Positions 1-8,543 of a DNA stretch of 64,000 nucleotides are shown piece by piece. How positions within the stretch are numbered: the first letter of the stretch is position 1; every line of letters starts with the position of its first letter. Both the position numbers and the translations under genes were made by a program. The notes beneath the pieces are model-generated. The model worked only from the letters and a program-made list of their open reading frames with translations, did no database searches and was not told the origin of the DNA. This DNA comes from Micromonospora sp. NBC_01699 (GTDB taxonomy: Bacteria; Actinomycetota; Actinomycetes; Mycobacteriales; Micromonosporaceae): contig NZ_CP109199.1 of NCBI RefSeq assembly GCF_036250065.1, positions 5,456,001-5,520,000 of the forward strand, written 5' to 3'.

Positions 1-412
1 ACATCTGCACCGGCAGCGAGATGACGACGAAGAAATAGGTCTCCAGTCCCCGCTTCCACGGCAGGTTGAGCCTCGCCAGCGAATAGGCCGCGGCGCCCGC
101 GAACAGCCAGGTCCCGACGATCGTGCCCGCGACGAGGAACGCGGTGTTGACGAAACCCTGGGCCATGTTGCCCCGCCGCCACGCCTCCGCGAAGTTCGAC
201 AGGTCGATCGAGGTCGGTAGGCCGAGCGGGTTGGTGCCGATCTCCAGGCTCGTCTTGAACGCGTTGACGACCAGCACGAGCACGGGAAGCAGCGCGAACA
301 GACCGAGCAGGGTGAGCACGACGTACGAGAACGGGGTGCGGTCGAGACCACCCGGCGGCCGCTCCCCGGGCCGCGCACGCCGACGTGCGCGGACAGCGGT
401 CAGCACCGACAT
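1..412 (-). CDS. Sugar ABC transporter permease, MalG-like (partial, C-terminus cut by window edge)
   Basis: Reading leftward from the ATG at 412, about 137 codons are open to the window edge. The translation starts MSVLTAVRARRRARPGERPP and then shows a first membrane helix (YVVLTLLGLFALLPVLVLVV), a periplasmic loop (NAFKTSLEIGTNPLGLP) and the start of the permease domain with a second helix. This is the usual N-terminal layout of carbohydrate-uptake MalG/CUT1 permeases. Its start codon overlaps the stop of the upstream permease (ATGA), so it is the third gene of the binding protein-permease-permease operon. The EAA loop lies outside the window. No ATP-binding subunit is visible; CUT1 systems in actinomycetes often share MsiK (known of the family). 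Confidence 0.85.
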   Translation of the reverse strand, partial: MSVLTAVRARRRARPGERPPGGLDRTPFSYVVLTLLGLFALLPVLVLVVNAFKTSLEIGTNPLGLPTSIDLSNFAEAWRRGNMAQGFVNTAFLVAGTIVGTWLFAGAAAYSLARLNLPWKRGLETYFFVVISLPVQM

Positions 413-1356
413 CAGAGCTCCTCCTCCCGGCGACGCAGGAACCCGAACAGGACCAGGAAGATCGCGCTCAGTACGGAGAGCGCGAGCGCGATGGCCGAGG
501 CGTAGCCCGCGTCCCGGGCGAGGAACGCCGTCCGGTTGACGAGCAGCGACGCGACGTCCGTGGAACCCGCCGGCCCACCGTTGGTGAGGATGAACGGGTA
601 GTCGTACACCAGCAGGCTCCCGATCGCGATGATCGTCAGCGCGAAGGTCAACGTCGGTCGGATGCCGGGCAGCACCACGTTCCGGAATTCCTGCCAGGCG
701 TTGGCCCCGTCGATCCGCGCGGCCTCGTAGAGGCTGCCGTCGATCCCCTGCATCGCGGCGAGGAAGAGGACGACGAGGAAACCCCAGAAGTGCCAGTTGT
801 CGACGAAGGCGACGCTGTAGAGCGCGAAGCGCTCGTCGGCGAAGAAGTAGACGTCGTCGAGCCAGTGGATGCCGATGCTGTTCAACGCGGACGCGAGTCC
901 GAACTCGGGGTCGAGGATGTTCCGCCAGATCTGCGCCGTGATCACGCTGACCAGCAGGTAGGGGATGAAGTAGAGCACCCGGAAGAGCGACGCGCCGCGG
1001 CGGATCCGGGAGAGCATGAACGCGCCGAGCAGGCCCATCGCCATCGGTACGGTCAGGAAGATGACCAGGTAGATGAAGTTGTTGGCGATGGCGTTCCAGA
1101 ACGCGTCGTCGTGGACCAGGGTGACCCAGTTGTCGAAGCCGGTGAACTCCGGGTTGCTGATGCCGTTCCAGTCGGTGAACGAGTAGACGACGCTGCTGAC
1201 CGTCGGTCCGGCGATCACCAGCAGGTTGAGGGCGAGCGCGGGCACCACGAACGTGATCGCGACCAGTCGCGAGTTCCTGCGAATGCGACCTCGGGGAGGC
1301 GCGGGCACCTCCCGCGTGGCCGGTTCGGCGTACGTCGTGACGGGTGGCGCTGTCAT
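412..1356 (-). CDS. Sugar ABC transporter permease, MalF-like
   Basis: A 314-residue inner-membrane permease. After a basic N-terminal tail (about residues 1-30) there are six predicted helices. The cytoplasmic EAA-type loop is visible as YEAARIDGANAWQEFRNVVLPG at about residues 210-230, which is the contact site for the ATPase in binding-protein-dependent importers. Length and architecture match CUT1 MalF/UgpA-type permeases. It overlaps both neighbours by 4 bases: the binding-protein stop at 1353 and the next permease start at 412. It would form the heterodimeric channel with the MalG-like partner. The substrate cannot be read from the sequence; the nearby oxidoreductases and XylR-type regulator suggest a sugar or sugar derivative. 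Confidence 0.9.
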   Translation of the reverse strand: MTAPPVTTYAEPATREVPAPPRGRIRRNSRLVAITFVVPALALNLLVIAGPTVSSVVYSFTDWNGISNPEFTGFDNWVTLVHDDAFWNAIANNFIYLVIFLTVPMAMGLLGAFMLSRIRRGASLFRVLYFIPYLLVSVITAQIWRNILDPEFGLASALNSIGIHWLDDVYFFADERFALYSVAFVDNWHFWGFLVVLFLAAMQGIDGSLYEAARIDGANAWQEFRNVVLPGIRPTLTFALTIIAIGSLLVYDYPFILTNGGPAGSTDVASLLVNRTAFLARDAGYASAIALALSVLSAIFLVLFGFLRRREEEL

Positions 1357-2768
1357 CGCGCTGCCGTGTCGAAGACCGGCGGGATGAGCTTCTCGTCGAG
1401 GTCCTTCTTGAACGCCTTGTCGAGATTCGCGAGGAAGTCACGGGTGGACAGGTTGCCGGTCAGCAGGCGGTCCTGGTTCTCGGAGAGGTAGGTCTCGGCT
1501 CCCGGGCCGAACGAGGTCCAGGTCACGTAGCCGACCTTCTTCGACAGCGACGCCTCGCTCAGGGCCGTGTACTGGGTGAGGAACCGCGGGTCGATGCCCT
1601 CGGGTGCGGCGGCGGCGTCGAACTTGATCGGAAGGGGCTGGTCGCCGAAGTCCTTGATCGCCTGCCAGTTGGCGTTGGTGTCCGAATACTTCCACTTCAG
1701 GTATGCCTTGGCGGCGGGGAGGTTCTTGCTCGCGGCGTTGAGGGCCACGGACTCACCCAGGGCCAGCGGGAACACGTTGGCGGGCACGCCGGGCGCGAGC
1801 GCCGGAATCGGGGCCCAGTCCCAATCGCTCTCGCTGTCCTTGAAATACTCGTTCATCGCTCCGATCTCCCAGCTTCCGGAGAGGAACATGCCGGTCTTGC
1901 CGTTGGCGAGGCTGGCCATCTTCTGCGGGTCGGTGGTCGAGAAATACTGCTTGACCCCGCCGCTGAAGTAGCCCCGCTTGAAGTAGTCGACCATCAGGTC
2001 GACCGAGTCGACGAACGCCTGGTCGGTGAAGGGGATCGAGCCAGTGAGGGCGTCATGGATCTTGCCGGGGCCCGCCACCATGTTGATGAAGCACGAGAAC
2101 ACGTGCTCGGTGGCACCGGCGTAGTCGGCATTGGCGTTGGCGAACGGCGTGATTCCGGCCGCCATCATCGTCGCGGCGAGCGCCTCCAGCGACGGGCGGT
2201 CGTTGGGAATCTGCCACCCGTTCTTCTCGAACAGCGTCTTGTTGTAGTAGAGCACCATCGTCTCGTAGCTCACCGGCAGCACGGAAAGCTTCCCGTCGAC
2301 GACACCGATGTCCATGGCCCAGGGGAAGATCTTGTCTTTCCACTTCTCCTGCTCCGCGAGGGAACCGAGGTCGGCGAGGTAGCCGGCGTCGGCGAAGTCG
2401 ATGGCGATCGACGCGTTGAGCGGTAGCAGGTCCGGCCCCTGGCCTGCGGCGAGCGCCGTCTGGACCTTCTGCGTCAGACCCTCGTTGTTCTGCGGACTGA
2501 GCTTGAACTGGACATTGGGGTACAGGGTGGTGAACGGATCGAGGTAAAGACGCTTGTAATCGGCGGTGCTGGCATCGTCGACCGCGTCCATGCCGACCCA
2601 GAGGTTGAGGGTGCCGCCGACCTCGCCCGCGGGAACGTTGTCGCTTTCCTCCGGCGCGGACGTGCAGCTGACGAGCAGGAGCGGCACAGCGGTGACCGCC
2701 GCGACGGCGCTCAGAAAGCGCATCCGGCGGGACAATTTTCGCGTGCCGCGGTTATAGACATTGGTCAT
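1353..2768 (-). CDS. ABC transporter sugar-binding lipoprotein
   Basis: A 471-residue family-1 extracellular solute-binding protein. The N-terminus is basic, then hydrophobic, with a lipobox LLVSC giving lipid-modified Cys35. The mature part has the usual signatures: an N-terminal GGTLNLWVGMD strand, a DLLPLNASIAIDFADAGYLADL hinge region and YYNKTLFEKNGW, common in sugar-binding proteins. The start ATG at 2768 is preferred over longer upstream readings because only it begins directly before the signal peptide. The gene is first in a three-gene import operon and its stop overlaps the permease start. A 158-base gap separates it from the upstream regulator and carries a candidate operator (2870-2881). 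Confidence 0.9.
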   Translation of the reverse strand: MTNVYNRGTRKLSRRMRFLSAVAAVTAVPLLLVSCTSAPEESDNVPAGEVGGTLNLWVGMDAVDDASTADYKRLYLDPFTTLYPNVQFKLSPQNNEGLTQKVQTALAAGQGPDLLPLNASIAIDFADAGYLADLGSLAEQEKWKDKIFPWAMDIGVVDGKLSVLPVSYETMVLYYNKTLFEKNGWQIPNDRPSLEALAATMMAAGITPFANANADYAGATEHVFSCFINMVAGPGKIHDALTGSIPFTDQAFVDSVDLMVDYFKRGYFSGGVKQYFSTTDPQKMASLANGKTGMFLSGSWEIGAMNEYFKDSESDWDWAPIPALAPGVPANVFPLALGESVALNAASKNLPAAKAYLKWKYSDTNANWQAIKDFGDQPLPIKFDAAAAPEGIDPRFLTQYTALSEASLSKKVGYVTWTSFGPGAETYLSENQDRLLTGNLSTRDFLANLDKAFKKDLDEKLIPPVFDTAAR

Positions 2769-2869
2769 CTTGACTCCGCCATTTGTGCTAGGTCGCCGCG
2801 AACGGGTGCAACGATCCCTAGAAGCTAGGTGGCTCGACCGACCAAGACCATGCGATATCATGCTGCTTT

Positions 2870-2881
2870 CCTGAGTTTTCT
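2870..2881 (-). promoter_or_regulatory. Candidate operator upstream of the ABC importer operon
   Basis: On the minus strand the sequence AGAAAACTCAGG sits in an AT-rich patch about 100 bases upstream of the binding-protein start. A close relative, AGAAAATCTAAGG, occurs in the gap before the divergent oxidoreductase operon (4157-4169). The shared motif suggests a site for the locus regulator, but two copies are thin evidence. Confidence 0.3.
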
Positions 2882-2926
2882 TACACCTGCGGGACCCCCC
2901 GGAGGACGTCCTGCGACCCGCCCCGG

Positions 2927-4114
2927 TCAGCGCGGGAGTTGGGCGCGGTTGGCGCGCCGGTACTCCCCCGGTGACTTCCCGCTGTATTTCTTGAACGCGA
3001 CGCCCATGTATTCCGCGTGGCTGAAGTTCAGGCGCTCGGCCAACTGCGGCAGCGTCCAGTCGGTACGGATGAGCAGGTCGGCGAGGCGCTCCATGCGTAC
3101 CCGGGTGATCTCCTCGTGCACGGTGCGGCCGAGGACGCGCAGGAAGCGGTAGTCCAGCGCGCGCCGGGAGAGCCCGACGTGGCGCTGGATCGTCAGCACC
3201 GGGACACCCTCGTCGACCCGGTCGCGGATCAGCTGGAGTGCCCCCGCGACGACCGGGTCGGTGACCGCGAGGATGTCCGTCGACTGCCGGGTCACCACCC
3301 GCAGCGGCGGGATGAGGTGCAGGCGCGGATCGAGGTTGTCGCCGGACATCATCCGGTCGAGCAGCGAGGCGGCCAGGAAGCCGGTGCGGGTCGTGTCGGG
3401 CTGGATGCTCGACAGCGCCGGGGTGGTCAGGCTGCACATCAGGTCGTCGTTGTCGACGCCCAGGACGGCGACACTGTCCGGCACCGGCAGGCCGGCGATC
3501 TTGCACGCTTCGAGGACCTCCTGGCCGGCGATGTCGTAGCAGGCCAGCACCCCGACCGGCTTGGGCAGGCCGAGCAGCCAACCGGCGAGGGCCTGCCGGT
3601 CGCCGGCCAGCGTGCCGGAGGGTTCCATCCGGAACTCGTGCGGCTCGATGCCCAGGCCGCGTACGTGCGCGGCGAAGCGCTCGGCCCGCTTGACCGACCA
3701 GCCGTAGCGCGCGTCGCCGCAGAAGGCGAAGGTGCGCAGCCCGCGCTCGGCGAAGTGCTCCACCGCCCAGCGGGCGATCGTGTCGTCGTCGGTCTCGACA
3801 CACGGCAGTTCGGGGGTGAGGTGGGCGGCGCTGAGGTCGACCGCGGGTACGCCGAGCCGGCGTACCCGATCGGCGGTTTCGTGGTTTTCGATGCGCGCGA
3901 TGACGCCGTGGCCGCGCCACCCGTCGAGCCACGACAGGTCCGTCTCGTGGCGGCTGTGCTCGGCCAGGTAGATCGACCAGCCGGGGTGGGTGACCAGGTA
4001 TTTCTTGATCCCGACCAGGAGCCCACGCGCATAGGCGTTGGACGTCTCGACCAGCAGGGCCACGTGCCGGGTGCCGACCTGCTCGGCCGGTGCCGGGGAT
4101 TGCTTGATCGTCAT
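2927..4114 (-). CDS. XylR-type transcriptional regulator (LacI-like sensor plus AraC-type DNA-binding domain)
   Basis: A 395-residue cytoplasmic regulator. Residues about 15-280 form a periplasmic-binding-protein-like sugar sensor (VALLVETSNAYARGLLVGIKKY; VLACYDIAGQEVLEACKIAG; VAVLGVDNDD). Residues about 290-390 are an AraC-type double HTH ending FSHAEYMGVAFKKYSGKSPGEYRR. This is the domain order of E. coli XylR. I chose the ATG at 4114 because homology begins just after it; a longer open frame upstream enters the intergenic region. It sits between the importer it probably controls (downstream, same strand) and the divergent oxidoreductase operon. The inducer is not identifiable. Confidence 0.85.
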   Translation of the reverse strand: MTIKQSPAPAEQVGTRHVALLVETSNAYARGLLVGIKKYLVTHPGWSIYLAEHSRHETDLSWLDGWRGHGVIARIENHETADRVRRLGVPAVDLSAAHLTPELPCVETDDDTIARWAVEHFAERGLRTFAFCGDARYGWSVKRAERFAAHVRGLGIEPHEFRMEPSGTLAGDRQALAGWLLGLPKPVGVLACYDIAGQEVLEACKIAGLPVPDSVAVLGVDNDDLMCSLTTPALSSIQPDTTRTGFLAASLLDRMMSGDNLDPRLHLIPPLRVVTRQSTDILAVTDPVVAGALQLIRDRVDEGVPVLTIQRHVGLSRRALDYRFLRVLGRTVHEEITRVRMERLADLLIRTDWTLPQLAERLNFSHAEYMGVAFKKYSGKSPGEYRRANRAQLPR

Positions 4115-4156
4115 GGTCACGGTCCGCTCGCTTTCCCGGGGGTCCGCAGCGAGCGT

Positions 4157-4169
4157 AGAAAATCTAAGG
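4157..4169 (+). promoter_or_regulatory. Candidate operator in the divergent regulator/oxidoreductase gap
   Basis: AGAAAATCTAAGG lies in the 130-base gap between the divergent XylR-type regulator and the Gfo/Idh/MocA gene, and resembles the motif at 2870-2881. Its position suits joint control of both directions. A second near-palindrome, GTTCCGAAAC, lies about 30 bases further right. Confidence 0.3.
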
Positions 4170-4244
4170 CTTGCAGCGGGATAGTTCATGGTAGTTCCGA
4201 AACGCCGTCCGTACGTTGGCTTCGTAACGACGGAAGGTACACGC

Positions 4245-5387
4245 ATGACGCAAAAAGTACGGATCGGAATCATCGGGCTGGGCTTCGGCGCGGAGTTCAT
4301 CCCGATCTACCAGGCCCATCCGCACGCCGAGCTCGTCGCGGTGTGCCAGCGCACCGAGGACTCGCTGCGCCGCATCGCCGACCACTTCGGGATCGCCGGC
4401 CGCCACACCAGCATCGAGTCGATGCTGGCCGACCCGGAGATCGACGCCGTTCACATCAACTCACCCATCGCCGCGCACGCCGAGCAGTCGATCGCCGCGC
4501 TCAACGCCGGAAAGCACGTCGCCTGCACCGTACCGATGGCGACCTCCGTCGAGGACTGCGCCCGGATCGTCAAAGCCCAGCAGGACTCGGGGAAGTCCTA
4601 CATGATGATGGAGACCGCCGTCTACACCCGCGAGTTCCTCTATGCCAAGGACCTTCGCGACAGCGGACAACTCGGGCGGATCCAGTTCCTCCGTGGCGCC
4701 CACATGCAGGAGATGGCGGGCTGGCCCGACTACTGGCTCGACCTGCCGCCCATGCACTACGCGACCCACGCGATCGCACCGCTGCTCGCCCTCGGCGACC
4801 GCGAGGCCGAGTCGGTGCGCTGCCTCGGTTCCGGTCGCGTCAACCACGCCGCGGCGCGCGGCGGGCCGCCGTTCGCCGTCGAGACCGCCCTGTTCCGGCT
4901 GCGTGACTCCGACCTCGCCATGGAGGTCACCCGCTCGTTGTTCGACATCGCCCGCGAGTACGTGGAGAGCTTCGACGTGTACGGCGAAAAGGAGAGCTAC
5001 GAGTGGCAGCAGATCGAGCGCGAGAGCCCCGTCGTGTTCACCGGTGAGGACGGCCGGCGCGTCGACATACCCGACTACGCCGACCGGCTCCCCGCGTCGA
5101 TCCGCGAATACACCACCCGGGGTGTCTACGACGCCACCGAGAACCAGCACCTGTCGTTCACCCAGGGCAGCGGGCACGGCGGCTCGCATCCCCACCTGGC
5201 GCACGAGTTCGTGACGGCCATCGTCGAGGGCCGAGCGCCGTTCCCCGACGTCTACGCCGCCGCCAACTGGACCAGCGCCGGTATCTGCGCCCACGAGTCG
5301 GCACTGCGCGGCGGCGAGGAGATCGACCTGCCGGTCTTCGCCCGTCCGGCGGCCGACGCGCTCTCCGGGGTCGGCGTCCATGCCTGA
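4245..5387 (+). CDS. Gfo/Idh/MocA family oxidoreductase
   Basis: A 380-residue NAD(P)-dependent oxidoreductase. The N-terminal Rossmann fold begins VRIGIIGLGFGAEFIPIYQAHP (GLGFGAEF, a variant GxGxxG), and the family lysine motif is seen as GKHVACTVPMA, where the usual EKP is replaced by CTVP. The C-terminal alpha/beta domain follows. The start ATG at 4245 has a GGAAGG ribosome site 7 bases upstream and begins just before the Rossmann strand. The missing EKP lysine is notable, since that lysine normally binds cofactor and substrate. The gene heads a coupled three-gene operon (8-base overlap with the next gene), divergent from the regulator. Confidence 0.85.
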   Translation: MTQKVRIGIIGLGFGAEFIPIYQAHPHAELVAVCQRTEDSLRRIADHFGIAGRHTSIESMLADPEIDAVHINSPIAAHAEQSIAALNAGKHVACTVPMATSVEDCARIVKAQQDSGKSYMMMETAVYTREFLYAKDLRDSGQLGRIQFLRGAHMQEMAGWPDYWLDLPPMHYATHAIAPLLALGDREAESVRCLGSGRVNHAAARGGPPFAVETALFRLRDSDLAMEVTRSLFDIAREYVESFDVYGEKESYEWQQIERESPVVFTGEDGRRVDIPDYADRLPASIREYTTRGVYDATENQHLSFTQGSGHGGSHPHLAHEFVTAIVEGRAPFPDVYAAANWTSAGICAHESALRGGEEIDLPVFARPAADALSGVGVHA

Positions 5388-6231
5388 CCTGACCGTACGG
5401 GTGGAGCTCGGCAGCGTCAGCGTGCTGCGCGCGGGCACCGAGACACCCATCCTGACCCAGCACGTCCGGCCCGACCTGCGGCCGTTCATCCACCCGATCG
5501 TCTCGCCGACCGGCGTGGGCACGGTCACCGAGGACGCGCCCGACCACCACCCGTGGCAGCACGGCCTCTCCGTCGGCCTCAACGACGTCAACGGCGTCGG
5601 CTTCTGGCACGAGGGGATGCACCCCGGGCACGTCAACGACGGTTCGTTCCACCCGAGGCTGGTCGGCGAGCCGACGGCCGACGGCAACACCGCCAGCTGG
5701 CAGGTGCTGACCGAACTGCGCTCCCCGGCCGGCGAGCCGCTGCTGGACGAGACCCAGGCGTGGACGCTGACCGACCACGGCGACCGGTACGAGCTCGGTC
5801 TCGTCCTCGGACTCCGGGCGGTACGGGACCTGACGTTCGGTCAGTACGCCTATGGCGGGCTGTTCCTGCGGATGCCCTACCGGCCCGAGAACGGCGCAAC
5901 GGCGTACAACAGTGAAGGCCGGACCGGCGCGGAGGCCGAGCAGCAGACGGCCCGGTGGGTCGCGGTCCAGATGCCGCTCCTCGACGCCGGACCCGGCGAG
6001 CCGGCGCCCGTGGTGGCCGTGATGGACCACCCCGCCAACTTCCGGCACCCCGCGCCCTGGCGGGTCGACAACGAGTTCGGCATCGGGCCCAGTGTCAGCA
6101 TCGCCGGTGCCTGGCAGCTCGCAGAAGGCCAGGAGCAGCGGTTCTGCCACAATGTCGTGGTCTTCGGCGCCACCGTCGCGCCGCAGGAGATAGAAAAGGC
6201 GTGGCGGGCGTTCGCGGAGGTGTCCGCATGA
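5380..6231 (+). CDS. DUF6807 (PmoA-like) family protein
   Basis: A 283-residue cytosolic protein of the family usually called PmoA or DUF6807. The conserved core HHPWQHGLSVGLNDVNGVGFW is at about residues 58-80, with later motifs GLFLRMPYRP and VAVMDHPANFRHP. It overlaps the upstream oxidoreductase by 8 bases and the downstream dehydrogenase by 4, so all three are translated together. Members are often found beside Gfo/Idh/MocA enzymes and sugar importers, but no reaction is established, and the methane-oxygenase name found in databases is not evidence of that activity. Confidence 0.75.
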   Translation: MPDLTVRVELGSVSVLRAGTETPILTQHVRPDLRPFIHPIVSPTGVGTVTEDAPDHHPWQHGLSVGLNDVNGVGFWHEGMHPGHVNDGSFHPRLVGEPTADGNTASWQVLTELRSPAGEPLLDETQAWTLTDHGDRYELGLVLGLRAVRDLTFGQYAYGGLFLRMPYRPENGATAYNSEGRTGAEAEQQTARWVAVQMPLLDAGPGEPAPVVAVMDHPANFRHPAPWRVDNEFGIGPSVSIAGAWQLAEGQEQRFCHNVVVFGATVAPQEIEKAWRAFAEVSA

Positions 6232-7196
6232 AGACAGCGATCGTGGTGCACCCGGACTTCGACCGGACCTGGCCGTTCGTCGCCGACCACCTCCATGGGC
6301 TGCTCCCGACGGCCACCTTCACGCGGCTTTCCGCCGGGGAGACCGTCGCACTGCCCACGGTCGTCGCCGACCCCGGCACGGTCGAACGGCTGATCTCGCT
6401 CGGCGTCCACCCCACCGACGCCGACCTCGACGGGCTGCCCGCGCTCGCCGAGGCGTACGTCGCCGGCTCCTGGCCCCCGTCCGAGGACGTCGACGAGCGC
6501 CTCCGCCGCCACAACGTCCGGCGGATCATCCACGGGTCCGAGGGCTACTGGGCGCAGTCCGTCGCCGAGTACGCGCTCGGGCTCACGATCGGCGGGCTGC
6601 GCCGGATCCCCCAGCAGCACGCCGCGATCGTCGCCGACGACTCACCGTGGAGGTACACGTACGGCCAGTTCGGCGACGACCCGAACTTCAGCCACGGCAC
6701 CGTCTCCGGCAAGCGGGTACGGATCGTCGGCGCCGGCAACATCGCCAGCCGGTACGCGAGCTGGACGCACATGCTCGGGGCCGACGTCGCCGCCTGGGAC
6801 CCGTACGCCACCGAGCCGTCGTTCCACCGGTCGGGTGCCCGGAAGGTTTGGCACCTCGACCGGCTCCTCGCCGACGCGGAGATCTTCGCCCCGATGGTGC
6901 CGCTGCTGGCGAGCACAACGGGGCTGATCACCGCCGAGCACATCCGGGCCCTGCCGAAGGGCTGCCTGGTCGTGCTGGTCACCCGGGCGTCCGTCTGCGA
7001 CGTGCCCGAGCTGCGCCGCCGGGTCCTCGCCGACGAGCTCAGCCTGGCCGCAGACGTGTTCGACGTCGAACCGCTGCCGCTCGACGACCCGCTGCTGGGC
7101 CGGCACAACGTCGTACACACCCCGCACAACGCCGGCCGCACGATGCACGCCAACCACAGCTACGCGGAAATGCTGGCCGCGCAGTTCGCGGACTAA
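6228..7196 (+). CDS. D-isomer-specific 2-hydroxyacid dehydrogenase family protein
   Basis: A 322-residue NAD-dependent dehydrogenase. The cofactor motif is VRIVGAGNIASRYASW at about residue 160 (GAGNIA, with Ala in place of the third Gly). The catalytic set is visible: Arg in VLVTRAS, Glu in DVFDVEPLP and His in HTPHNAG near the C-terminus. The start ATG at 6228 overlaps the previous stop (ATGA). Third gene of the catabolic operon; likely interconverts a 2-hydroxy and a 2-keto acid derived from the imported compound (inference). Followed by a strong terminator. Confidence 0.85.
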   Translation: MKTAIVVHPDFDRTWPFVADHLHGLLPTATFTRLSAGETVALPTVVADPGTVERLISLGVHPTDADLDGLPALAEAYVAGSWPPSEDVDERLRRHNVRRIIHGSEGYWAQSVAEYALGLTIGGLRRIPQQHAAIVADDSPWRYTYGQFGDDPNFSHGTVSGKRVRIVGAGNIASRYASWTHMLGADVAAWDPYATEPSFHRSGARKVWHLDRLLADAEIFAPMVPLLASTTGLITAEHIRALPKGCLVVLVTRASVCDVPELRRRVLADELSLAADVFDVEPLPLDDPLLGRHNVVHTPHNAGRTMHANHSYAEMLAAQFAD

Positions 7197-7213
7197 AATC
7201 ATTTTTTGGTACG

Positions 7214-7246
7214 GGGCGGGGTCAGCGACAGCAGATGACCCCGCCC
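7214..7246. terminator. Bidirectional terminator between catabolic operon and arsC
   Basis: A perfect 11-bp stem (GGGCGGGGTCA / TGACCCCGCCC) with an 11-base loop lies between two convergent genes, 18 bases after the dehydrogenase stop and 7 bases before the arsC stop. Confidence 0.75.
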
Positions 7247-7252
7247 GAGGAG

Positions 7253-7690
7253 TCAGCTGGGAAGGGTCGACGGCGGGGTGGCGGTCAGCTCGTCCAGGAG
7301 ACGGGTGACCCGTTCGCGGATCTCGTCGCGGACCTCACGGACGACGGGTAGGGGCTGCCCGGCCGGGTCGGTGAGTTTCCAGTCCTCGTACCGCTTGCCG
7401 GGAAAGACGGGGCAAGCGTCACCGCAGCCCATGGTGATGATGACATCGCTGGCCCGGGCGATGTCCCAGTCGAGGATCCTGGGCTGCTCGGCGGTGATGT
7501 CGATGCCGACCTCGCGCATGGCTTCGACGGCGATGGGGTTGATCTGGTCGGCGGGTTCGGAGCCGGCGGAGCGTACATCGACGGTGTCGACGGCGAGGTG
7601 GCGAAGCCACCCGGCGGCCATCTGCGAGCGGCCGGCGTTGTGCACGCAGACGAACAGGACAGACGGTCTGGCGGCAGCGGTCATCGTCAT
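7253..7690 (-). CDS. arsC: Arsenate reductase, low-molecular-weight phosphatase type
   Basis: A 145-residue enzyme reducing arsenate to arsenite. The nucleophile loop is VCVHNAGRSQMA (Cys15, Arg21). A second cysteine motif, MGCGDACPVFPG at about residues 76-87, supplies the resolving cysteines of thioredoxin- or mycothiol-linked ArsC proteins, followed by the WKLTDPAG acid loop. The start ATG at 7690 follows AAAGGA. It is the last gene of arsR-aquaporin-arsC, with a 100-base gap after the channel gene. The arsenite made would leave through the neighbouring channel. Confidence 0.9.
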   Translation of the reverse strand: MTMTAAARPSVLFVCVHNAGRSQMAAGWLRHLAVDTVDVRSAGSEPADQINPIAVEAMREVGIDITAEQPRILDWDIARASDVIITMGCGDACPVFPGKRYEDWKLTDPAGQPLPVVREVRDEIRERVTRLLDELTATPPSTLPS

Positions 7691-7790
7691 GAAAATCCTT
7701 TGCGGGCGTGATGCGGGGCAAGGCTGGGGGTGTTCTCCGGGAAGGTCCCGGACTGTCTTCGACCACCTGGACGTAGACGCGGCGCGTCGG

Positions 7791-8543
7791 TCATACCGGA
7801 GCCTGTTCCGGCCGTGCCGGTGCCGTCGCGGCCAGTGCGCCCCGGGCCGGGGCGGCTGCCGGGTACCACCACGCGATCGCGGCGAGGGCGAGGCCGGTCG
7901 CGACGAGCTGGGCGGCGATGAACCCGATGGACGAGGTCGGGGCGATGCCGGCGAAGGTGTCGGTGAGTGTCCGGCCGATCGTGACCGCCGGGTTGGCGAA
8001 AGCGGTGGAGGAGGTGAACCAGTACGCCGCGCCGATCCACCCGGCGATCGCCGCCGGGGCGGCGACCTGACGGCGGGCGTGGGAGAGCGCCGCGATCAGC
8101 AGTAGGAGTCCGGCGGTCGCGACGATCTCGCCCAGCCAGCGCCCCGCCCCTGTCCGGTCGCGCTGCGACCAGGTGATCGCGGGTAGGCCGAACATCAGGT
8201 GGGCCAGGACCGTGCCGGCAGCGGCGCCCAGGACCTGCGCGACAAGGTAGGCGCCCAGGTCACGTAGGGGCAGGCCGGAACCGGTGCGACGGCCCAGCCA
8301 CGAGTCGGCGATCGAGACGACGGGGTTGAAGTGGGCGCCGGACACCGGCCCGAAAATGAGGATCAGCGCGCCGAGGGCGAGCGAGGTGGCGATGCTGTTC
8401 TCCAGCAGTTGCAGCCCGACGTCACCGGGCGAGAGCCGGGTGGCGGCGATGCCGGACCCGACCACGGCCGCGACCAGCAGGGCGGTGCCGACCAGTTCCG
8501 CCGACGCCCGACGCAGCAACGTGGGGCGCAGGTCGGGTGTCAC
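7791..8543 (-). CDS. Aquaporin/MIP-family channel (arsenite efflux channel of ars operon)
   Basis: A 250-residue integral membrane protein with six helices and the two half-helix motifs of aquaporins: SGAHFNPVVS (NPV instead of NPA) and STAFANPAVTIGR (canonical NPA). It begins with GTG at 8543, overlapping the arsR stop (GTGA). In ars operons such as that of Sinorhizobium, an aquaglyceroporin (AqpS) replaces the ArsB pump and lets arsenite leave down its gradient (established). The gene order here matches that arrangement and there is no arsB/acr3 in the window, so the same role is inferred. Confidence 0.85.
   Translation of the reverse strand: MTPDLRPTLLRRASAELVGTALLVAAVVGSGIAATRLSPGDVGLQLLENSIATSLALGALILIFGPVSGAHFNPVVSIADSWLGRRTGSGLPLRDLGAYLVAQVLGAAAGTVLAHLMFGLPAITWSQRDRTGAGRWLGEIVATAGLLLLIAALSHARRQVAAPAAIAGWIGAAYWFTSSTAFANPAVTIGRTLTDTFAGIAPTSSIGFIAAQLVATGLALAAIAWWYPAAAPARGALAATAPARPEQAPV

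Noticed and set aside
1353-3932. 859-residue reading through the sugar-binding protein
   Set aside because: The N-terminal 390 residues are a shadow of the regulator gene; the lipoprotein signal fixes the start at 2768.
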